Assembly: GCA_012513875.1 (NCBI GenBank)
Contig: JAAZBI010000009.1
Coordinates: 1-21,299 of the forward strand
From: Mollicutes bacterium
GTDB taxonomy: Bacteria > Bacillota_I > Bacilli_A > RF39 > UBA660
DNA: 21,299 nt
Reading direction: 5' to 3'
Part shown: piece by piece, positions 1-8,783 of the stretch
Layout of the letters: every line of letters begins with the position of its first letter
Numbering within the stretch: position 1 is the first letter of the stretch
Notes under the pieces: model-generated
Databases searched by the model: none
Seen by the model: the letters and a program-made list of their open reading frames with translations, nothing else
Told to the model about the DNA's origin: nothing
Translations under genes and position numbers: made by a program

Positions 1-1
1 T

Positions 2-100
2 GGTATAGATATTAAAATTAAATGTTTAAAATGTAATCATTCAATTATGATGAGTCGTATTGATTTTGATAAAAAAATTAAAAAAGTTGTGGAGGAATAA
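2..100 (+). CDS. DUF951 (YyzM-like) protein, 3' end only
   Basis: The window opens inside a short reading frame whose last 32 codons are visible before TAA at 98-100. The visible peptide starts GIDIKIKCLKCNHSIMMSRI and ends in a lysine-rich KKIKKVVEE tail. The spaced CLKC pair, the following His-Ser-Ile-Met-Met-x-Arg and the basic tail match the C-terminal half of DUF951, a family of about 65 residues that includes Bacillus YyzM. DUF951 genes are commonly found next to ychF, and ychF is two genes downstream here, which supports the call. The molecular role of the family is not known; the CxxC-type cysteines suggest a small metal-binding or nucleic-acid-associated protein, which is inference. 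The stop lies two bases before the next start, and the SD of the next gene is inside this gene's last codons. Confidence 0.75.
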   Translation, partial: GIDIKIKCLKCNHSIMMSRIDFDKKIKKVVEE

Positions 101-102
101 TA

Positions 103-1632
103 ATGAAAGAACATAAATCAAAAAAGTTTTTTGGTAATGCAATTATTTCTTTTAGTTTGTTAATTCTTATAACAATGATAGCAAGTTTAATAGGAAACAA
201 AATAGGATTACAAACTAGTTATTTAAAAGTAGATGCAGTTACTGGCAACATTGAATCAACTATTGTTGGTATTGTTAATTTATTTCATTTTTCAGAATTA
301 AAAAATATCATTGGTAATGCTTTTGTTAATTTTGTAGGTTTTGCACCTGTAGCTTCTTTCTTAATAGCAACGATTGGAATAGGTGTGGCGACAAAAACAG
401 GACTATTAAAGCATCTTTTTACTCGTTTTGGTAAAAAGATAAATCGCTTTTGGATGACATTTTTCTTAGCTTTAATTAGTATTATTATTACTTTTATTAG
501 TGATACTGGTTTTGTTATCTTAATTCCTTTAGCAGCATTATTTTATTATTATAATAATCGTAATCCAATTGGAGCAATTATCACTTCCTTTGTGGCTTTA
601 ATTTCAGGACAAGGAATTAATTTTGTTTTATCAAATTTAGAATATAATTTGTTGCCTTATACTGAATCAGGAGCTAAATTAATTGATTCTAATTTTGTTT
701 TAGGAAATCATACTAATTTATTTTTCATGATTGCTGGGACTATTTCTTTAGCGTTTTTAATTACATATATTACAGAAAAAATTACTCTTTATAAACTTAA
801 CAAATATCCTGTTACTGAAGAGGAGTTAATTGTTACTAAAAGTGAAAAAAACGGCTTGTTTTTAGCGGGCATTGGCGGAATTATTTTATTATTACTATTT
901 ATATATATAACAATTCCGGGATTGCCAGGATCAGGATTACTTTTAGATATGAACAAAACTAATTATCTTGATCAATTATATGGAAATGGTTCGTATTTTT
1001 CATCTTCAATAACTTATTTAATTTCGATTGTTTTATTTGTTAGTGGTATTTTATATGGATTTGGTTCTCGAGCAATTAAAACAAAAGAAGAATTTTCAAA
1101 AATAATATATAGTTCATTGGATAAAATAGGAAGTTTTTTAGTTTTATTATTTTTAGCATCACAATTGATAGCAATCTTTAGAAGAAGTAATATAGGTGTT
1201 GTTTTTAATGCTTATTTAATAGATTTAGTTAATAATTTAAATTTTTCTGCTTTACCATTGATTGTTTTAATTATTATTGTTGTTTTTATAGCAAATTTAT
1301 TTTTAACATCATCAGCTACAAAATGGGCTATTATGAGTCCAGTAATTATTCCTTCAATGATGAAATCAAATATAACAGCAGAATTTTCTCAAGTTATTTT
1401 TAGAATTGGAGAGAGTGCTTCAAATATTATGACTCCTTTATCAACTTATTTTATTATGCTAATAGGTTATTTAGAACTATATAACAAAAATGATGAACAT
1501 ATTTCTTTTTCAAATTGTTATCGATTGTTATGGCCTTATATTATTGCGATTTTCTTATTGTGGTTAATATTAATTATATCTTGGTATATAATTGGTTTAC
1601 CAATTGGTTTTGGAACATATCCGACAGTTTAG
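103..1632 (+). CDS. AbgT-family transporter (p-aminobenzoyl-glutamate / IT superfamily)
   Basis: A 509-residue polytopic membrane protein. Family signatures are visible in the expected order: NFVGFAP followed by GIGVATKTGLL near residues 78-104, a SDTGFVILIPLAAL block near 133-146 (AbgT family SDAGYVVLIPLAAL), and a C-terminal block with SATKWAIMSPVIIP, then FRIGESASNIMTPL (family SAKWAIMAPVF and YRIGDSSTNIITPL). Length fits the family, about 500-520. Characterised members import p-aminobenzoyl-glutamate (E. coli AbgT) or export sulfonamides and folate precursors (MtrF, YdaH), probably driven by an ion gradient. The substrate here cannot be read from sequence. The start has GGAGG at 91-95, seven bases upstream, inside the end of the DUF951 gene. 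The next gene, ychF, starts 9 bases after the stop and its SD overlaps that stop, so the two are probably cotranscribed. Confidence 0.88.
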   Translation: MKEHKSKKFFGNAIISFSLLILITMIASLIGNKIGLQTSYLKVDAVTGNIESTIVGIVNLFHFSELKNIIGNAFVNFVGFAPVASFLIATIGIGVATKTGLLKHLFTRFGKKINRFWMTFFLALISIIITFISDTGFVILIPLAALFYYYNNRNPIGAIITSFVALISGQGINFVLSNLEYNLLPYTESGAKLIDSNFVLGNHTNLFFMIAGTISLAFLITYITEKITLYKLNKYPVTEEELIVTKSEKNGLFLAGIGGIILLLLFIYITIPGLPGSGLLLDMNKTNYLDQLYGNGSYFSSSITYLISIVLFVSGILYGFGSRAIKTKEEFSKIIYSSLDKIGSFLVLLFLASQLIAIFRRSNIGVVFNAYLIDLVNNLNFSALPLIVLIIIVVFIANLFLTSSATKWAIMSPVIIPSMMKSNITAEFSQVIFRIGESASNIMTPLSTYFIMLIGYLELYNKNDEHISFSNCYRLLWPYIIAIFLLWLILIISWYIIGLPIGFGTYPTV

Positions 1633-1641
1633 GAGGTTACT

Positions 1642-2739
1642 ATGAGTTTAACAGCAGGAATTATTGGTTTACCAAATGTTGGTAAATCAACTCTCTTTAA
1701 TGCAATTACTAAAAAAAATATATTAGCAGCTAATTATCCTTTTGCAACGATTGATCCCAATATTGGATTAGTTACTGTGCCAGATAAAAGATTAGAAATG
1801 TTAGAACAAATTTATAGTCCAGAAGAAGTGAAACCAACCACATATGAATTTAAAGATATAGCTGGTTTAGTTAAAGGAGCTTCTAGTGGCGAAGGCTTAG
1901 GAAATAAATTTTTATCTCACATTAGAGAAGTTGATGCTATTTGCGAAGTTGTTCGTTGTTTTGATGATAGTGAAATTATTCACGTTGATAATAGTATTGA
2001 TCCAATTAGAGATATTGAAACAATTGGAATTGAATTAGCATTAGCGGATTTAGATATTATTAGTAATCGTTTGTCTAGAATTGAAAAGAAAGCGATTAAC
2101 ACTAAAGATAAAGAGGCTTTAATAGAAGTCGATTTATTAAGAAAAGTTAAAGATCATTTATTAAAAAATCAATCAGTTAGAAAAATGGAATTTACTAAAG
2201 AAGAAGAAATTCTTTTAAGATCTTATCATCTTCTAACAGCTAAACCGATTATTTTTTTAGCAAATATCAGTGAACAAGATATTAAAACATCTAATAAATA
2301 TGTTGAATTGGTTAAAGAATACGCCAAAGTTGAGGGAAATGATGTTATTGAAATGTGTGCAAAAATAGAATCGGAGCTTAGTGAATTAGATGACGAAGAA
2401 AAGAATTTGTTTCTTGAAGAATTAGGTATTGAAACGAGTGGTTTAGATAAATTAATTAAAGCTACTTATCGATTATTAGGGCTAGGAACATTTTTTACTT
2501 GTGGACCTATGGAAGTAAAAGCTTGGACTTTTAAATTAGGAATGAAAGCTCCAGAATGTGCTGGAATCATTCATACAGATTTTCAAAGAGGTTTTATTAG
2601 AGCTGAAGTAATAAGTTATAAGGATGTTTTTGAATTAGGCAATGAAATAAAAGTTAAAGAAAATGGTAAAATGAGATTAGAAGGCAAAGAATATTTGATG
2701 CAAGATGGAGATATATGTCATTTTAGATTCAACGTATAG
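1642..2739 (+). CDS. ychF: YchF/Obg-like ATPase (OLA1 family)
   Basis: A 365-residue cytosolic P-loop NTPase of standard YchF length. The P-loop GLPNVGKS is at residues 9-16, the switch II-like DIAGLVKGAS is near 72-81, and the C-terminal TGS domain occupies roughly 281-363, with CGPMEVKAWTF and an FQRGFIRAEV block. The G4 position reads NISE in place of NKxD, the hallmark that lets YchF/OLA1 prefer ATP over GTP. The family binds ribosomes and is linked to translation and oxidative-stress responses. The SD AGGAGG overlaps the TAG stop of the transporter. The neighbouring DUF951 and transporter genes and downstream uppP lie on the same strand with gaps of about 9 bases, so this looks like part of a long operon. 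Confidence 0.97.
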   Translation: MSLTAGIIGLPNVGKSTLFNAITKKNILAANYPFATIDPNIGLVTVPDKRLEMLEQIYSPEEVKPTTYEFKDIAGLVKGASSGEGLGNKFLSHIREVDAICEVVRCFDDSEIIHVDNSIDPIRDIETIGIELALADLDIISNRLSRIEKKAINTKDKEALIEVDLLRKVKDHLLKNQSVRKMEFTKEEEILLRSYHLLTAKPIIFLANISEQDIKTSNKYVELVKEYAKVEGNDVIEMCAKIESELSELDDEEKNLFLEELGIETSGLDKLIKATYRLLGLGTFFTCGPMEVKAWTFKLGMKAPECAGIIHTDFQRGFIRAEVISYKDVFELGNEIKVKENGKMRLEGKEYLMQDGDICHFRFNV

Positions 2740-2748
2740 AGGTGTTAA

Positions 2749-3552
2749 ATGATAATTGAAATAATAAAATCTATTTTATTAGGAATTGTTCAAGGTATAA
2801 CAGAATGGTTACCTATTAGTAGTACAGGTCACTTAATAATCTTTGAAAGTTTTTTACAAATGAACTTTCAAAAGGAGTTTATTGATACATTTTTTGTAGT
2901 TATTCAATTAGGATCAATTTTAGCAGTAATCATTCTGTTTTTTAACAAAATAAATCCTTTTCAAAAAAACAAAGAAGAAGTTAAAAACAAAATATCATTA
3001 TGGTTAAAAATAATTATTGCTTCAATACCAGTAGCAATATGTGGTTTTCTGTTTGAAGACAAAATTGATGAATTATTATATAATCCATTTGTTGTTGCAG
3101 TGATGCTAATTTTATTTGGTATAGTAATTTTATTAGTTGAAAAATATAAACAAAAATTTGTTATAGAAGATATTAAAGATATAACTTTTAAAGTAGCTTT
3201 TTTTATAGGTGTTTTTCAAGTTTTAGCCTTAATACCTGGAACTTCGAGATCTGGAGCAACGATAGTAGGAGCTTTAATTTTAGGTTTATCTAGAAAAAGC
3301 GCTTCTGAATTTTCATTTATTTTAGCTATTCCAGCTTTATTAGGAGCAGGAATATTAAAGTTACTTAAGATGGGGCTTGCTTTTTCTTTAACAGAATGGA
3401 TTATTCTAATAATTGGTTTGGTAACAGCATTTATTGTTTCTATTTTAGTAATTAAATTAATTTTAAATTATATTAAAAAGCATGACTTTAAGGTTTTTGG
3501 TTATTATCGTATTATTTTAGGAATAATTATATTGTTATTTTTTATAAGTTAG
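2749..3552 (+). CDS. uppP: Undecaprenyl-diphosphatase UppP (BacA family)
   Basis: A 267-residue integral membrane enzyme that removes a phosphate from undecaprenyl diphosphate, recycling the lipid carrier for peptidoglycan and other wall polymers. Both active-site blocks are intact: QGITEWLPISSTGHL near residues 15-29 (Glu19, Ser24, Ser25, His28) and PGTSRSG at 163-169 (Arg167). Length and the pattern of about eight hydrophobic segments are normal for BacA/UppP. The gene is known to give low-level bacitracin tolerance in other bacteria. Its presence is good evidence that the host makes a cell wall. It lies 9 bases after ychF with an AGAGGTG SD, and the following DUF1450 gene starts 10 bases after its stop. 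Confidence 0.97.
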   Translation: MIIEIIKSILLGIVQGITEWLPISSTGHLIIFESFLQMNFQKEFIDTFFVVIQLGSILAVIILFFNKINPFQKNKEEVKNKISLWLKIIIASIPVAICGFLFEDKIDELLYNPFVVAVMLILFGIVILLVEKYKQKFVIEDIKDITFKVAFFIGVFQVLALIPGTSRSGATIVGALILGLSRKSASEFSFILAIPALLGAGILKLLKMGLAFSLTEWIILIIGLVTAFIVSILVIKLILNYIKKHDFKVFGYYRIILGIIILLFFIS

Positions 3553-3562
3553 GAGGAAAAAA

Positions 3563-3778
3563 ATGAATATATATAAAATGTGTGACATTTGTAATGAAGA
3601 ATATACAGATCAATTACAAGAAGAAATTTTAAAATTAGATAGTACAGCTCAATTTGAATTAGGATGTCAAAATTTATGTGCTATTGGAGCAGTTAGTGCT
3701 TTTGTTTTAATGAATGGAATGTTAATTAAAGGAGAAACAGTAGAAGAAATAATCGAACAAATTAAAGAAAGATTATAG
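3563..3778 (+). CDS. Small DUF1450-type cysteine protein
   Basis: A 71-residue cytosolic protein with cysteines at 7, 10, 35 and 39. The layout is an N-terminal CDIC pair, a GCQNLC segment, then FVLMNGMLIKGETVEEIIEQI. This resembles DUF1450 (YuzB-like) proteins, which have a short thioredoxin/ferredoxin-like fold with the pattern C-x(n)-C-x3-C followed by a 'FALVNGE..ETPEELL' end. The match is by motif reading only. Function is unknown; a redox or metal-cluster role is inference from the cysteines. The SD AGGAGG is strong. It lies between uppP and pta, 10 and 14 bases away, so it is probably cotranscribed with them. Confidence 0.7.
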   Translation: MNIYKMCDICNEEYTDQLQEEILKLDSTAQFELGCQNLCAIGAVSAFVLMNGMLIKGETVEEIIEQIKERL

Positions 3779-3792
3779 TTAGGAGTTAGAAT

Positions 3793-4791
3793 ATGACAAA
3801 AATTGATAATCTTATAGAAAAAGCTAAAAGAAATCCAAATAAAAAAATAATTTTAGCTGAAGGTGAAGATTTAAGAGTTTTAAAAGCAGCTTGTTTTTTA
3901 ACTTCAAAAGATTTAGCAGATATGATATTGATAGGAAATAAAGATAATATTGAAGTTTTAGCTAAGAAAAACAATTTAACTTTAAATGATATTAAAATTA
4001 TTGATCCTAATTTAATTAATCAAATAAAATATGTTGAATTTTTAAAGAAAAGAATATCTAACCTTGATGAACTTTCAATTAAAGAAATGGTTAAAGATAA
4101 CCTTTCTTTAGCGTGTTCAATGCTTTGTTTAAATGAAGCTGATGGAGTTGTAGCGGGAGCACAATACAAATCAGCTGCAGTTATGAAAGCAGGTTTAAAA
4201 ATTGTTAAACCTAAAACTAAAGATACTCTTGTTTCTAGTTTTTTCGCTATACAATTAGATAATAAAAACTTTGGAGATGACGGTTTCTTTTTGTTTGCAG
4301 ATTGTGGAATGAATTTATCTCCATCTTCAGAAGAATTGGCAGAAATAGCTTTATCTACAGCAGAAGTAGCTATAAATATCTTTGATATGGAACCAAAAAT
4401 CGCTTTGCTTTCTCATTCTACATATGGAAGTGCAATTAATGAAAAATCATTAAAAATAAAAAAAGCTTTAGAAATTGTAAAAACCAAAAAGAAAGATTTA
4501 ATAATTGCTGGTGAAATTCAATTAGACGCTGCCATTGTACCTGAAGTTAGTTTCATAAAGTGCCCAGATAGTCCTTTACAAGGTAAAGCAAATATCTTGA
4601 TATTTCCAGATGTTGATTCTGGAAACATTGGATATAAATTAGTTGAAAGATTGGCAAATGCTAAAGCAATAGGACCTTTATGTCGAGGTTTTTCAAAACC
4701 ATTAAATGATCTGTCCCGCAGTTGTCATGTTGAAGATATTATTAATGCTGTTTTAGTAACAATAAACCAAGGTGAAGATAATGGGTTTTAA
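3793..4791 (+). CDS. pta: Phosphate acetyltransferase
   Basis: A 332-residue cytosolic enzyme interconverting acetyl-CoA plus phosphate with acetyl-phosphate plus CoA. With acetate kinase, which is not in this window, this would give ATP from fermentation. Family blocks are present: KIILAEGEDLRVLKAA near the N-terminus, GVVAGAQYKSAAVMKAGL near 118-135, FADCGMNLSPSSEELAEIA in the middle, and CPDSPLQGKANILIFPDVDSGN followed later by GFSKPLNDLSRSCHVEDI at the C-terminus. Length is that of the short single-domain Pta type without the N-terminal regulatory domain. The usual SRG triplet reads SRSC here, a mild variant. The SD is AGGAG before ATG. The 3' end overlaps dusB by 11 bases, suggesting coupled translation. 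Confidence 0.95.
   Translation: MTKIDNLIEKAKRNPNKKIILAEGEDLRVLKAACFLTSKDLADMILIGNKDNIEVLAKKNNLTLNDIKIIDPNLINQIKYVEFLKKRISNLDELSIKEMVKDNLSLACSMLCLNEADGVVAGAQYKSAAVMKAGLKIVKPKTKDTLVSSFFAIQLDNKNFGDDGFFLFADCGMNLSPSSEELAEIALSTAEVAINIFDMEPKIALLSHSTYGSAINEKSLKIKKALEIVKTKKKDLIIAGEIQLDAAIVPEVSFIKCPDSPLQGKANILIFPDVDSGNIGYKLVERLANAKAIGPLCRGFSKPLNDLSRSCHVEDIINAVLVTINQGEDNGF
4769..4775 (+). promoter_or_regulatory. SD that fixes the dusB start
   Basis: AAGGTGA lies five bases upstream of ATG 4781. The longer open frame begins at GTG 4772, but that GTG is itself part of this SD, so it is unlikely to be the start. Confidence 0.75.
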
Positions 4792-5749
4792 CATAGGACC
4801 AATTAAAATAAAAAATAAAGTTTGTTTAGCACCGATGGCTGGAATATGTGATAGTGCCTTTAGAAGAATTGTTAAAGAAATGGGTTGTGGTCTTGTTTTT
4901 GCAGAAATGGTCAGTGATAAAGCAATTGTTTATGATAATGAAAAAACAAAAAATATGTTGAGATTTACAGAACAAGAAAGACCTATCGCACAACAAATAT
5001 TTGGTAGCGACAAGGAGTCATTTGTAAAAGCTGCCCAAATAATTGAAAAAAATATGAAACCAGATATTATTGATATTAATATGGGATGTCCCGTTCCTAA
5101 GGTTGCAGTTAGAGCTCAAGCTGGTTCGGCTCTTTTAAAAGATGTAGGAAAAATATATGAAATTGTTAAAGCTGTTGTAGAAAGCGTTTCTTGCCCTGTA
5201 ACAGTTAAAATTAGAAGTGGTTGGGATCAAACCTCAATTAACGCTATAGTAGTTGCTCAAACGATAGAAAAAGCTGGAGCAAGCGCTATTACTATTCATC
5301 CTCGAACTAGATCTCAAGGCTATAGTGGTTTGTCAAATTGGGAAATTATTAAACAAGTTAAAGAAAAAGTTAAAATTCCAGTTATTGGAAACGGTGATAT
5401 AAAAACTAAAGAAGACGCTGAAAGAATGTTTCAAGAAACAAATTGTGATGCTATTATGATTGGAAGAGGTTTATTGGGAAATCCTTGGTTAGTTAAAGAA
5501 ATAATTGAAAACAAGAATCAAGATATTAGTATCGGTGATAGAATCAAACTTATTTTAAAACACATTAAGTATTTGTTGGAAGAAAAACCTGAAAAAACAG
5601 TTGTTTTAGAAATGAGAAAACATATAGCATGGTATTTTAAAGGAGTACCAAATTCTTCGGATTTTAAAAAAACAATCAATCAAGTTACAAGTGTTTCGGA
5701 ATTAGTAACTATTTTAAATAATTTTCAGGAAAATGAAACTTTACTTTAA
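4781..5749 (+). CDS. dusB: tRNA-dihydrouridine synthase (DusB-like)
   Basis: A flavoprotein that reduces specific uridines in tRNA D-loops to dihydrouridine. From ATG 4781 it is 322 residues, normal for the DusB group. Visible signatures are CLAPMAGICDSAFRR at the first TIM-barrel strand, INMGCPVPKV with the catalytic cysteine at about residue 103, AGSALLKD after it, TIHPRTRSQGYSG, and IGNGDIKT followed by MIGRGLLGNPWL for the FMN phosphate site. A small C-terminal helical domain follows. A GTG start at 4772 is possible but sits in the SD, so ATG 4781 is preferred. The gene overlaps the pta 3' end by 11 bases. It is the last gene of the first long run; a new promoter-like site follows it. Confidence 0.95.
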   Translation: MGFNIGPIKIKNKVCLAPMAGICDSAFRRIVKEMGCGLVFAEMVSDKAIVYDNEKTKNMLRFTEQERPIAQQIFGSDKESFVKAAQIIEKNMKPDIIDINMGCPVPKVAVRAQAGSALLKDVGKIYEIVKAVVESVSCPVTVKIRSGWDQTSINAIVVAQTIEKAGASAITIHPRTRSQGYSGLSNWEIIKQVKEKVKIPVIGNGDIKTKEDAERMFQETNCDAIMIGRGLLGNPWLVKEIIENKNQDISIGDRIKLILKHIKYLLEEKPEKTVVLEMRKHIAWYFKGVPNSSDFKKTINQVTSVSELVTILNNFQENETLL

Positions 5750-5757
5750 TTATATTA

Positions 5758-5766
5758 TGTTATAAA
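5758..5766 (+). promoter_or_regulatory. Extended -10 promoter candidate for lysS
   Basis: TGT-TATAAA forms an extended -10 in the 36-base gap before lysS. No good -35 hexamer lies 16-18 bases upstream, so it relies on the TG extension. The predicted transcript start is only about 13 bases before the lysS ATG. Inference from motif only; lysS may also be read from upstream. Confidence 0.4.
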
Positions 5767-5785
5767 ATGAATAGTAGGTGATTAC

Positions 5786-7264
5786 ATGAGAGAATTTACA
5801 GAACAAGAATTAGTTAGAAGAGAAAAAGCTAATAAATTATTATCAAAAGGTATTGACCCTTTTGGCAGTTCATATCAAATAGATACTAATTCTCAATTAA
5901 TAAAAGAATCATATGACGCTTTTACTAATGAAGAATTAGAAGCTAAAAACATTTCTGTTTCGATAGCAGGAAGAATAATGACGAAAAGAGTTAAAGGTAA
6001 AGCTGGGTTCATCCATATTCAAGATAAATATGGACAAATTCAAATTTATGTAAAAATTGATAATATTGGTGAAGAAACTTATCAATTTTTTGAAGATGCA
6101 GATTTAGGAGATATTATTGGAATTAAAGGGAAAATATTTAGAACTCACATGGGTGAATTAAGTATAAAAGCTTTCGAATATGTTCATTTAGTAAAAGCTT
6201 TAAAACCCTTACCAGATAAATTTCACAAATTAGTTGATATCGAAGAAAGATATCGTCGTAGATATGTTGATTTAATAATGAATGAAGAAGCTAGAAAGAT
6301 AGCTTTTACAAGGCCAAAAATCATTCGTGTATTACAGAACTATTTGGATAATTTAGGTTATATAGAGGTTGAAACTCCAATTTTAGGTACAATTTTAGGA
6401 GGAGCAGCAGCTAGACCCTTTGTTACCCATCACAACACTTTAGATTTAGATATGTATTTAAGAATTGCTACTGAATTACCTTTAAAAAGACTTATAGTTG
6501 GAGGTATGGATGGAGTTTATGAAATCGGCAGATTATTTCGAAACGAAGGAATGGATCGAAATCATAACCCAGAATTTACGACAGTAGAAATATATAAGGC
6601 TTATAGCGATATGGAAGGAATGATGAATCTCTGCGAAAATATTTTTAAAGAAATTGTTTTCAAAATTAATAATAGTTATGATCTAGAATGGAAAGGTAAT
6701 AACTTGAATTTTGAAAAGCCATTTGTTAGGAAACATATGGTGGATGCTATTAAAGAGGTATGCCAAATTGATTTTTATCAAACAATGACAATTGAAGAAG
6801 CTAAAAAAATTGCGAAAGAACATGAAATTGAAGTTGAAGATCATTTTAAATTAGGACATATTATTAATGCTTTTTTTGAGAAATATGTAGAAGAAACAAT
6901 TATCGAACCAACTTTTATTTATGGTCATCCAATTGAAGTTAGTCCATTAGCAAAAAAAAGCAAAGATGAAAGATTTACAGAAAGATTCGAAATATTTATT
7001 TGTGGTGATGAATATGGTAATGCCTTTAGTGAGCTGAACGATCCAATTGACCAAAGAGAAAGATTTGAAAATCAAATTACCGAGAAAAATCTTGGTAATG
7101 ACGAAGCGAATGAAATGGATGAGGATTATGTAGAAGCTTTAGAGTATGGAATGCCACCTACAGGAGGCATTGGTTTAGGAATAGATAGAATAGTTATGTT
7201 AATTACGGGAACAGAAAGTATAAGAGAAGTTATTTTGTTTCCACATATGAAAGAAAAGAGATAG
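5786..7264 (+). CDS. lysS: Lysyl-tRNA synthetase, class II
   Basis: A 492-residue class II aminoacyl-tRNA synthetase that charges tRNA-Lys. An N-terminal OB-fold anticodon-binding domain (about residues 55-130, with ISVSIAGRIMTKRVKGKAGF) precedes the catalytic core. Motif 1 lies around 191-200 (GYIEVETPIL), motif 2 around 246-266 (YEIGRLFRNEG then HNPEFTTVE) and motif 3 around 460-475 (GGIGLGIDRIVML). Length is normal for bacterial LysRS. ATG 5786 is preceded by TAGGTGATTAC, a good SD. No T-box leader fits in the 36 bases upstream. The next gene, a membrane transporter, begins 10 bases after the stop with its SD overlapping the lysS end, so the two form an operon. Confidence 0.98.
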   Translation: MREFTEQELVRREKANKLLSKGIDPFGSSYQIDTNSQLIKESYDAFTNEELEAKNISVSIAGRIMTKRVKGKAGFIHIQDKYGQIQIYVKIDNIGEETYQFFEDADLGDIIGIKGKIFRTHMGELSIKAFEYVHLVKALKPLPDKFHKLVDIEERYRRRYVDLIMNEEARKIAFTRPKIIRVLQNYLDNLGYIEVETPILGTILGGAAARPFVTHHNTLDLDMYLRIATELPLKRLIVGGMDGVYEIGRLFRNEGMDRNHNPEFTTVEIYKAYSDMEGMMNLCENIFKEIVFKINNSYDLEWKGNNLNFEKPFVRKHMVDAIKEVCQIDFYQTMTIEEAKKIAKEHEIEVEDHFKLGHIINAFFEKYVEETIIEPTFIYGHPIEVSPLAKKSKDERFTERFEIFICGDEYGNAFSELNDPIDQRERFENQITEKNLGNDEANEMDEDYVEALEYGMPPTGGIGLGIDRIVMLITGTESIREVILFPHMKEKR

Positions 7265-7274
7265 GAGAGATATA

Positions 7275-8681
7275 ATGAAAAACAAAAAATTATGGATAGT
7301 TTTTTTAATCACAATTGGAGTTGTCTTTTTATTAACTTGGATAATTCCATCAACAATAACTAATGAAAGTGGAGCATTGGTAGTAGATAAAATTAATCCA
7401 GTTGGAATATGGGATTTATTTTATTATTTATCATTACAATTAGCTTGGTTTTTCCCAACAACTTTATTTTTAATATTTACTGCAATATTTTATGGAGTTG
7501 TTAATAAAACGGGAGCCCTTCGTTATTTGACAAAAAAAATAACTAGTTTAATTAAAAACAAAGAAAAAATATTTGTTATTCTATTAGCAACATTTATTAT
7601 TATATTAACAAGTTTAACTGGTATTAGTTATGCATTAATGTTCTTTGTTCCATTCTTAATGGCAGTTTTATTAAGTATTGGATTTAGTAAAGTAGTTTCT
7701 TTAATATCAATCATTGGATCGATATTATTAGGATATATTGGTACTTTTTATGCTACAAGTTTATATTTAGTAATAGCATCTTATGTTGAACCAGGTATTA
7801 CTTATGGAATTTATAAATTAGTTTTAGTAATATTAGGTATATTAGTAATGGGATTATATTTATATTTCTGTGCTAAAATTTTAAAAGGTAAAGAAAAAGA
7901 AGAAATAGATGAATCAATTTTATTTATTGAAAAGATTCCAGGTAAAAAGAAAGTTAAATTATGGCCAATTATTACAGCATTAAGTGTAATACTAGGTATG
8001 TTTATTTTAGGCTTAACACCTTGGGTAGAAATGTATAAATTAGATATTTTCACTAATTTCTATAATTTCTTAATTGAATTTGAATTGTTTGGTTTTCCAA
8101 TTTTCAAAAGCATTTTAGGAGTTACTACTCCAGAACTAGGTACTTGGTCGTTAACAGAAACTTCAATTTTAATAGCTATTGTAACTTTTGTTATGGCTTT
8201 AATTTATAAAGTTAAATGGGATGAAGTATATGATGGGATTGTATCAGGAATCAAAAAATTCTTACCAACTATTCTATTTGTAACTTTAGCAAGTATGACA
8301 TTCACATTTTTATCACAAACTGGAATATTAACAACAATTGTTAATTTCATTATGGGATTAACTAATGGGTTTAATTTATTTACATATTCTTTAGTATCAT
8401 TCTTAGGAGCTGCATTTGTAAATGAAACATATATTACAAATTATGTAACAGGAGCAGCTAATACAGTGTTACAAGGATCAATAGAAATCCCATTGTTAGT
8501 ATTTATTCAACAAACAATGTTTGGATTAGCTATGTTAATTACACCGGTTAGTATTTATTTATTAACAGGTTTAGCATATTTTGAAATAGAATATTCAAAA
8601 TGGTTAAAAAACATTTGGAAAATATTATTAGCAATGTTTATTGTTGTTATGATAACTTTATATATATTAATGTTGTTATAA
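7275..8681 (+). CDS. Putative ion-coupled membrane transporter (YfcC/DcuC-like)
   Basis: A 468-residue, strongly hydrophobic protein with roughly 11-12 membrane segments and a charged cytoplasmic loop near 200-232 (KGKEKEEIDE onward, ending PGKKKVKLW). The N-terminal helix followed by a region with NPVGIWDLFYY, the paired halves and the DEVYDGIVSGIKKFLPTILF segment near 316-335 suggest the ion transporter (IT) superfamily groups of YfcC, DcuC/ArcD-like or AbgT-like carriers. I do not see a signature that fixes the substrate; amino acids or C4-dicarboxylates are typical of such families. It directly follows lysS and is followed by a strong terminator, so it is the last gene of that operon. Its reading frame looks richer in A-ending codons than the other transporter in this window. 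Family assignment is moderate, transporter assignment is good. Confidence 0.6.
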   Translation: MKNKKLWIVFLITIGVVFLLTWIIPSTITNESGALVVDKINPVGIWDLFYYLSLQLAWFFPTTLFLIFTAIFYGVVNKTGALRYLTKKITSLIKNKEKIFVILLATFIIILTSLTGISYALMFFVPFLMAVLLSIGFSKVVSLISIIGSILLGYIGTFYATSLYLVIASYVEPGITYGIYKLVLVILGILVMGLYLYFCAKILKGKEKEEIDESILFIEKIPGKKKVKLWPIITALSVILGMFILGLTPWVEMYKLDIFTNFYNFLIEFELFGFPIFKSILGVTTPELGTWSLTETSILIAIVTFVMALIYKVKWDEVYDGIVSGIKKFLPTILFVTLASMTFTFLSQTGILTTIVNFIMGLTNGFNLFTYSLVSFLGAAFVNETYITNYVTGAANTVLQGSIEIPLLVFIQQTMFGLAMLITPVSIYLLTGLAYFEIEYSKWLKNIWKILLAMFIVVMITLYILMLL

Positions 8682-8687
8682 AAAAAT

Positions 8688-8713
8688 AAAAAGATTCGTA
8701 AGAATCTTTTTTT
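8688..8713 (+). terminator. Intrinsic terminator after lysS-transporter
   Basis: A ten-base inverted repeat, AAAAAGATTC and GAATCTTTTT around a GTAA loop, with the U-tract continuing from the right arm. It begins seven bases after the transporter stop. Confidence 0.9.
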
Positions 8714-8734
8714 ATTTAAAAAGAAACTATATTA

Positions 8735-8763
8735 TTGCAAAAATAAATAAATAATGATATTCT
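8735..8763 (+). promoter_or_regulatory. Promoter for the repeat protein
   Basis: TTGCAA at 8735-8740, a 17-base spacer ending in TGA, then TATTCT at 8758-8763, giving an extended -10. A TATAAT at 8764-8769 is also present but would place the transcript start within the SD. Confidence 0.55.
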
Positions 8764-8783
8764 TATAATAGGAGGAAGAATAA

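Noticed and set aside
3786..3974. A 62-residue minus-strand frame within pta, and similar minus frames at 7811, 9475, 10247, 13932, 14217 and 19226.
   Set aside because: Each lies opposite a well-supported plus-strand gene, lacks an SD and has no recognisable family.
5750..5785. A T-box leader before lysS (and similarly before cysS and alaS).
   Set aside because: The gaps are far too short (36, about 60 and 4 bases), and no T-box sequence is present.
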